DNA of 64,000 nt from Aspidiotus rigidus (Eukaryota; Arthropoda; Insecta; Hemiptera; Diaspididae), in contig JAVHKY010000037.1 of NCBI GenBank assembly GCA_035079385.1, positions 3,844,001 to 3,908,000 of the forward strand, read 5' to 3'. Shown here piece after piece: positions 60,116 through 64,000 of this stretch. Position 1 is the stretch's first letter; each line of letters opens with the position of its first letter. Made by a program: the position numbers and the translations under genes. Below the pieces are notes generated by a model. It ran no database searches and was not told the origin of the DNA. It saw only the letters and a program-made list of their open reading frames with translations.

Positions 60116-63100
60116 AGCTGCAGAATTTATTTCTTTTTGTGACTGTTCAGTACCCTCCCTAGAATATCCCTTGAATCCACGTGAAGTCTTGTCCACAGGC
60201 AGGGTTCGAAAGGGGGCGAAATATGATTTCTCTGCGCTAGGTCACCTAAAAATGGGTTCGGAGCAAAAATATTATGTTCTTTGTTCAATTTCCCTCAAGA
60301 ACGGTTTAGAGTTTTTTTCGTTAAAACGCATTATAAAGCCGCTAGAGCGCGCTAAAGTTGAACACATTTGTAAAAGCATTGAAAAATCTTAGGACCACAA
60401 GCTGAGCCGCAAAAGTCACACAGGTGCAAGAAATGGATTTAGTACCTCTTGAGATACAGCTGGCTAAAATTATTGTTTCAACTGAAATTAAATTTGTACC
60501 TAGTCTTTGGTACCTCCATTTTGCTGGATTTATGAGTCGTCCCAACCGTGTTTGAACTTACAGAAAGACACAAAATACATGCTGACTGTACACTGCTTCT
60601 GCGGGTGGGAAATTTGACAGATGCTATAAATAGAGGATTTCGACAGTGCAGATTGACAGTAGCGCTTCCGGTTATTCATAAGTTACAATTTTCCCTAACA
60701 AACATGATCACCTTTAGAAACACTGCCTTTAAATCTCTATAACAAGTTGGAAAATATACAAAAATTTGCAGGATTTAAGTTGTGTTTGAAAATGATCGGT
60801 CGTCAGTATCTCTATGGATATTATATTTCATAAGCTTTATAAAATGTAATAAAAGGGAATAGTTCGGTTTTTGAGACTGAGTAAATCATATGAAAAACCT
60901 TATTTTTGTTGATAATTCATTACTTTATCCGTAGCAGTAATTGTTTCATGACGTCATATTCAAAACCTGCCATTGTCGGCGACGCGTTTTAAAAAAAGTA
61001 GATAGTGAGATTCATGAATGCCACTATCACCTGGCTTTGTATTGTACAATGCGAGGGTGGTTTTTCCCGGGTTTCTTCAACAGCCTTCCTCCAAAACGTC
61101 GACAACTTCCTCCATGACCTGTGTTTCACGCTCTTTCTTTGATATAGATCAGCGGTAATCTACTTTTTTGAGCCACGATCATCTTTCAAAATTTCCAAAT
61201 GTTCCGCGATCGACCAAAAAAAAGAGAAAAAGATGAGAAGGAGGAGGGGGAAACATTATATGATTTATCAAAACTTGTAATGCAAAAATGATAGAAATTA
61301 GAATGGCACTCCTAAATTTTCTGATAAATGAAAAGATGTGGAATATTTGAGACATTGATTTATTTTTTTGACGAACGCTGGCGATCGACTCGTTGAGGAG
61401 CGCTGAAGATGGTATGATGACGTCGTGCCACCAGTAAGGACGCTGTCAAAGAAACCGTTTTGCACTTGCGCGACTACTTGCAGCTCCTTGGGATGGCAGG
61501 TTTAGGTTTTATTTACAATTCTAAACCGAAAATAAGGTTAAGAGAAACCATTTGCGTGAATAAGTTAAAGGTCTGTTGCACTTCACGTTTAAGCCTTGCT
61601 AAGCTAAACCTAATTTTTAGCCTAAATTCTTGAAAATTACTCAGCACGCGTTTCATTTATGTCATTTACGTTAGTTAACCCAATCCTGGATGCTACATCA
61701 CCGCATCGTACAACAAACCCAAGAGAATCTTCCAAAATCTGAGAGAAAAATTCTTTCTTTGGTATAACCTCATTGGCCTCGAAGACTTGCCATGAGCGTT
61801 CCGGGACAAAATTATGAAATTTCATTATTTAAAGTTTCACTCAAGTTTTAAGCTAGTTTTTGAGCCAATCCATAAAGTCAAAAATTTAAAGCTTAAAACT
61901 TCAAGTCAGCTGAATAGAAAACTAATTTCGAAATTCAAGTCTTGGCGCTAGTACCACCAGATGAGCTCTATAGCTTCCATATTTTTCTGAATTACTTGCA
62001 GTGCCTGGATTTCTCGGCATTTGTCGAATTATTTTACTAGGGGCAATTTTCTTTTAGGAGTATTAGAGCCAGCAAAACAATTTCCTTTTGTCAAAAAGGA
62101 AAGAAACACCAAAAACAGGGTTTGAAATGGAATAAAGCAAAATATGGTCAGTTTGTTGAATAGGTAGTCTAAAATTCCATACTTGAATTGAAACAAAAAA
62201 TTGGTAAATTTTACCCAAAATATGACGATTTGGTTAAAATACTAGAGGATTTGGTATTAATGATTCTGATTCCCCAAATTAACTAGGTCTAGTCGATTCT
62301 GGCCGAATATCACATGATTTCTGTTGTAATTAAATCGAATAATTTCGATTAAGAACTAAGAAAAATACCTTCTAAAAAACGCGCGTTTCCTCAAATTTTT
62401 TCTTTAGTACCGATTTATACGAAAAATAAAACATTTTATACAAAAATCGATAATTTTCATTTTCGACGTCAAATATAATAATAAGTTGTGCGTTTGATAT
62501 CTTAAATAGAGAAGTACCTATGGGATTCCTAATGCCATGAAATAAGAAACTTCAAGCACAAGATTTTTCCTGTGTACATACAGTTTGGTATCACGTTTTT
62601 CAATGCATTTACGAATCGGACCAGGCAGCGCTAGCATCGCGCAAAATTTTTGAATTTTTTAAAATTTCTCAAAAATATGGTAATCTGAAAGAAAATTTTC
62701 CACTCTTCAATTTCGTTCCTTACGAGTACACGCCTAAATTCATTATTTTTGGAGAAATTTAAGAAAAACTAAAAAATCACCTTTGGTTTCAAGTCACGAT
62801 CACCGTTCGCTTATCAGTACTTTCTAGGCATTTTACATGGGCGACGCTAGCGATCCTACAATATGCCCGGTCCGAAATGTCACAAATTTAAGCGCTTTAC
62901 AATGCGTTAGAACAAAAAAAGTCACCGAATCTTTTTAAAGAGATATTGTACGTAGAGCATATCCTGTTTCCACATTTTTTCTCTCGACCCATTTTCAGAC
63001 GAGTTATCGCAGGAAAAACAAATTTTGCCCACTTCAACCGCCGCCCTGTGAAATGAAGCTCCGCGTGGGTTCAAGAGGTATTTCAAGGAAAGAAACGCGG

Positions 63101-63139
63101 GAGGGTATTGAGCAACCACCGGAAGGAAAACTCGCAGCC
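60116..63139. mobile_element. Uninterrupted copy of the large TIR element (3.0 kb)
   Basis: It begins AGCTGCAGAATTTATTTC and ends with a complementary but diverged terminus (CTCGCAGC). Imperfect TIRs extend about 150 bp (left ACCCTCCCTAGAATATCCCT; right, as complement, ACCCTCCCGCG and ATACCTCTTGAACCCACG). It has no ORF above about 90 codons and no recognisable transposase, so it is non-autonomous or decayed. Its body aligns with 43738-49762. Confidence 0.75.
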
Positions 63140-63179
63140 TACTTCGTTAGCTGCTCGGGGTTACCCTCTCCAACTGCGT

Positions 63180-63900
63180 TAATGGAAGCAAATAAGGAGG
63201 CAAATAAGGAGCCTGTTTTATAGGGATTTCTTTTTTATACTCTTTTCTACCTAGGTAAAGATATATATGTAAGAACGCTTTACCGTTCTCACGAATTTTC
63301 GTGTTAGTAGCGTTGCATCGATACTCGCAGCTAGATTTGGCAGTTGCATATGTTATAAGGTAGATAATAGTAGTAGATAGTCGCCAATTGATTTCATGTT
63401 TTGTACGTGCGTTGAGATCATTCATTAGAGACTCGGTATCAGCGATCAGGGGTGCCGTGAGGCCATTTTCTTGAAGATGATTCTTCGTGGAAAATTTAGG
63501 GGGCGGTTTTTTCCTTTGTTTTCGTAACATTATGGGGTTTTTTTTGCTTGTCAAAAATTTTTTTTTGGGGGGGAGGCGAAATCGTCGTAAGCTTTGGGGA
63601 TCACGGTACCCCTGCGCAGCGGCCAGCGTATAATGAAGGTCTACGGATCATTAGAGAGCTGGTATCGCGGTACAACGAAGTTCGATTCTTACATACATAA
63701 CTCTGATCGGCATCACCCAGGGAGTTTAAACTCGAAATTCCAACATTTTTCAAGTTTCTCCTATCAGATACAGCTTGATATTTCTAATTTTCCAGTCCCT
63801 ACCCCATCGAATGTAGCTCGAAAGTCAAAATTTGTCCCAAGTTCCCCCTATCACTTATAGATTGATATTCGAAATTTTTCAAAGTTCCTTCCCATCATAT
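63180..63900. repeat. Satellite island 5, remnants
   Basis: GGAGCCTGTTTTATAGGG near 63208 resembles a decayed T-type palindrome. Sequences at 63740-63900 keep the words TTTCTCCTATC, AGCTCGAAAGTC and AAATTTTTC of the 45-bp unit. The boundary with unrelated DNA is not clear. Confidence 0.5.
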
Positions 63901-64000
63901 GGACGCTTTTAAACGAAACCCAACCAAGCGACACGATAACGATCTGGGGAAAAGGAGAATCTCCGCTTATAGTAAATGAACATTTCTTCAGTTCTCCAGA

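Overview
The window is animal nuclear DNA, most likely from an insect. It is AT-rich, its genes have many short introns of about 70-80 bp plus a few very long ones, and its proteins are animal families: an intraflagellar-transport dynein intermediate chain, a WIPI autophagy protein, a PNRC-type mRNA-decay adaptor, a SMIM20-type mitochondrial protein and an otopetrin proton channel. TTAGG-like triplet motifs fit an arthropod but prove nothing. Species cannot be named from the sequence. All exon models below were built by hand from reading frame and GT/AG splice signals. No search was run.

Layout. 0.2-3.9 kb: a complete ten-exon WDR34/DYNC2I2-like gene (+) with a decayed antisense LINE in its fourth intron. 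4.1-4.4 kb: a possible two-exon microprotein. 7.0-8.4 kb: a TTAA-flanked MITE and a foldback repeat cluster. 8.5-15.07 kb: AT-rich DNA without genes, possibly the 3' UTR of the next gene. 15.07-15.64 kb: PNRC-like CDS (-). 16.9-18.4 kb: satellite-bearing rolling-circle-like repeats. 19.2-22.3 kb: a SINE, a tandem repeat, a hAT-type MITE and a long palindrome. 22.76-27.47 kb: SMIM20-like (-) and WDR45 (+), arranged head to head. 29.5-32.0 kb: a second satellite island. 33.77-59.79 kb: the N-terminal half of an otopetrin gene (+), whose remaining exons must lie past 59.8 kb and probably outside the window.

One 18.2-kb otopetrin intron (34.03-52.20 kb) is a stack of transposons. A 6-kb terminal-inverted-repeat (TIR) element contains the third satellite island. 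Overlapping its left end is a 524-bp direct duplication whose two copies flank a 5'-truncated LINE. That LINE is itself split by a complete, apparently intact 4,055-bp LINE with 12-bp target-site duplications.

Three observations deserve most attention. First, an H-type pseudoknot lies just after the ORF1 stop codon in both LINEs and is supported by three compensatory base-pair changes; in the intact copy ORF1 and ORF2 are in the same frame, which suggests recoding or reinitiation. Second, the 524-bp direct repeats abut both ends of the older LINE exactly, as an extraordinarily long target-site duplication would. Third, a family of 45-bp-minisatellite elements has the architecture of non-autonomous Helentrons (HINE/DINE-1 type): a 5' terminal palindrome, an inverted copy near the 3' end, then a terminal hairpin. 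Its two subtypes have palindromes that differ by paired substitutions.
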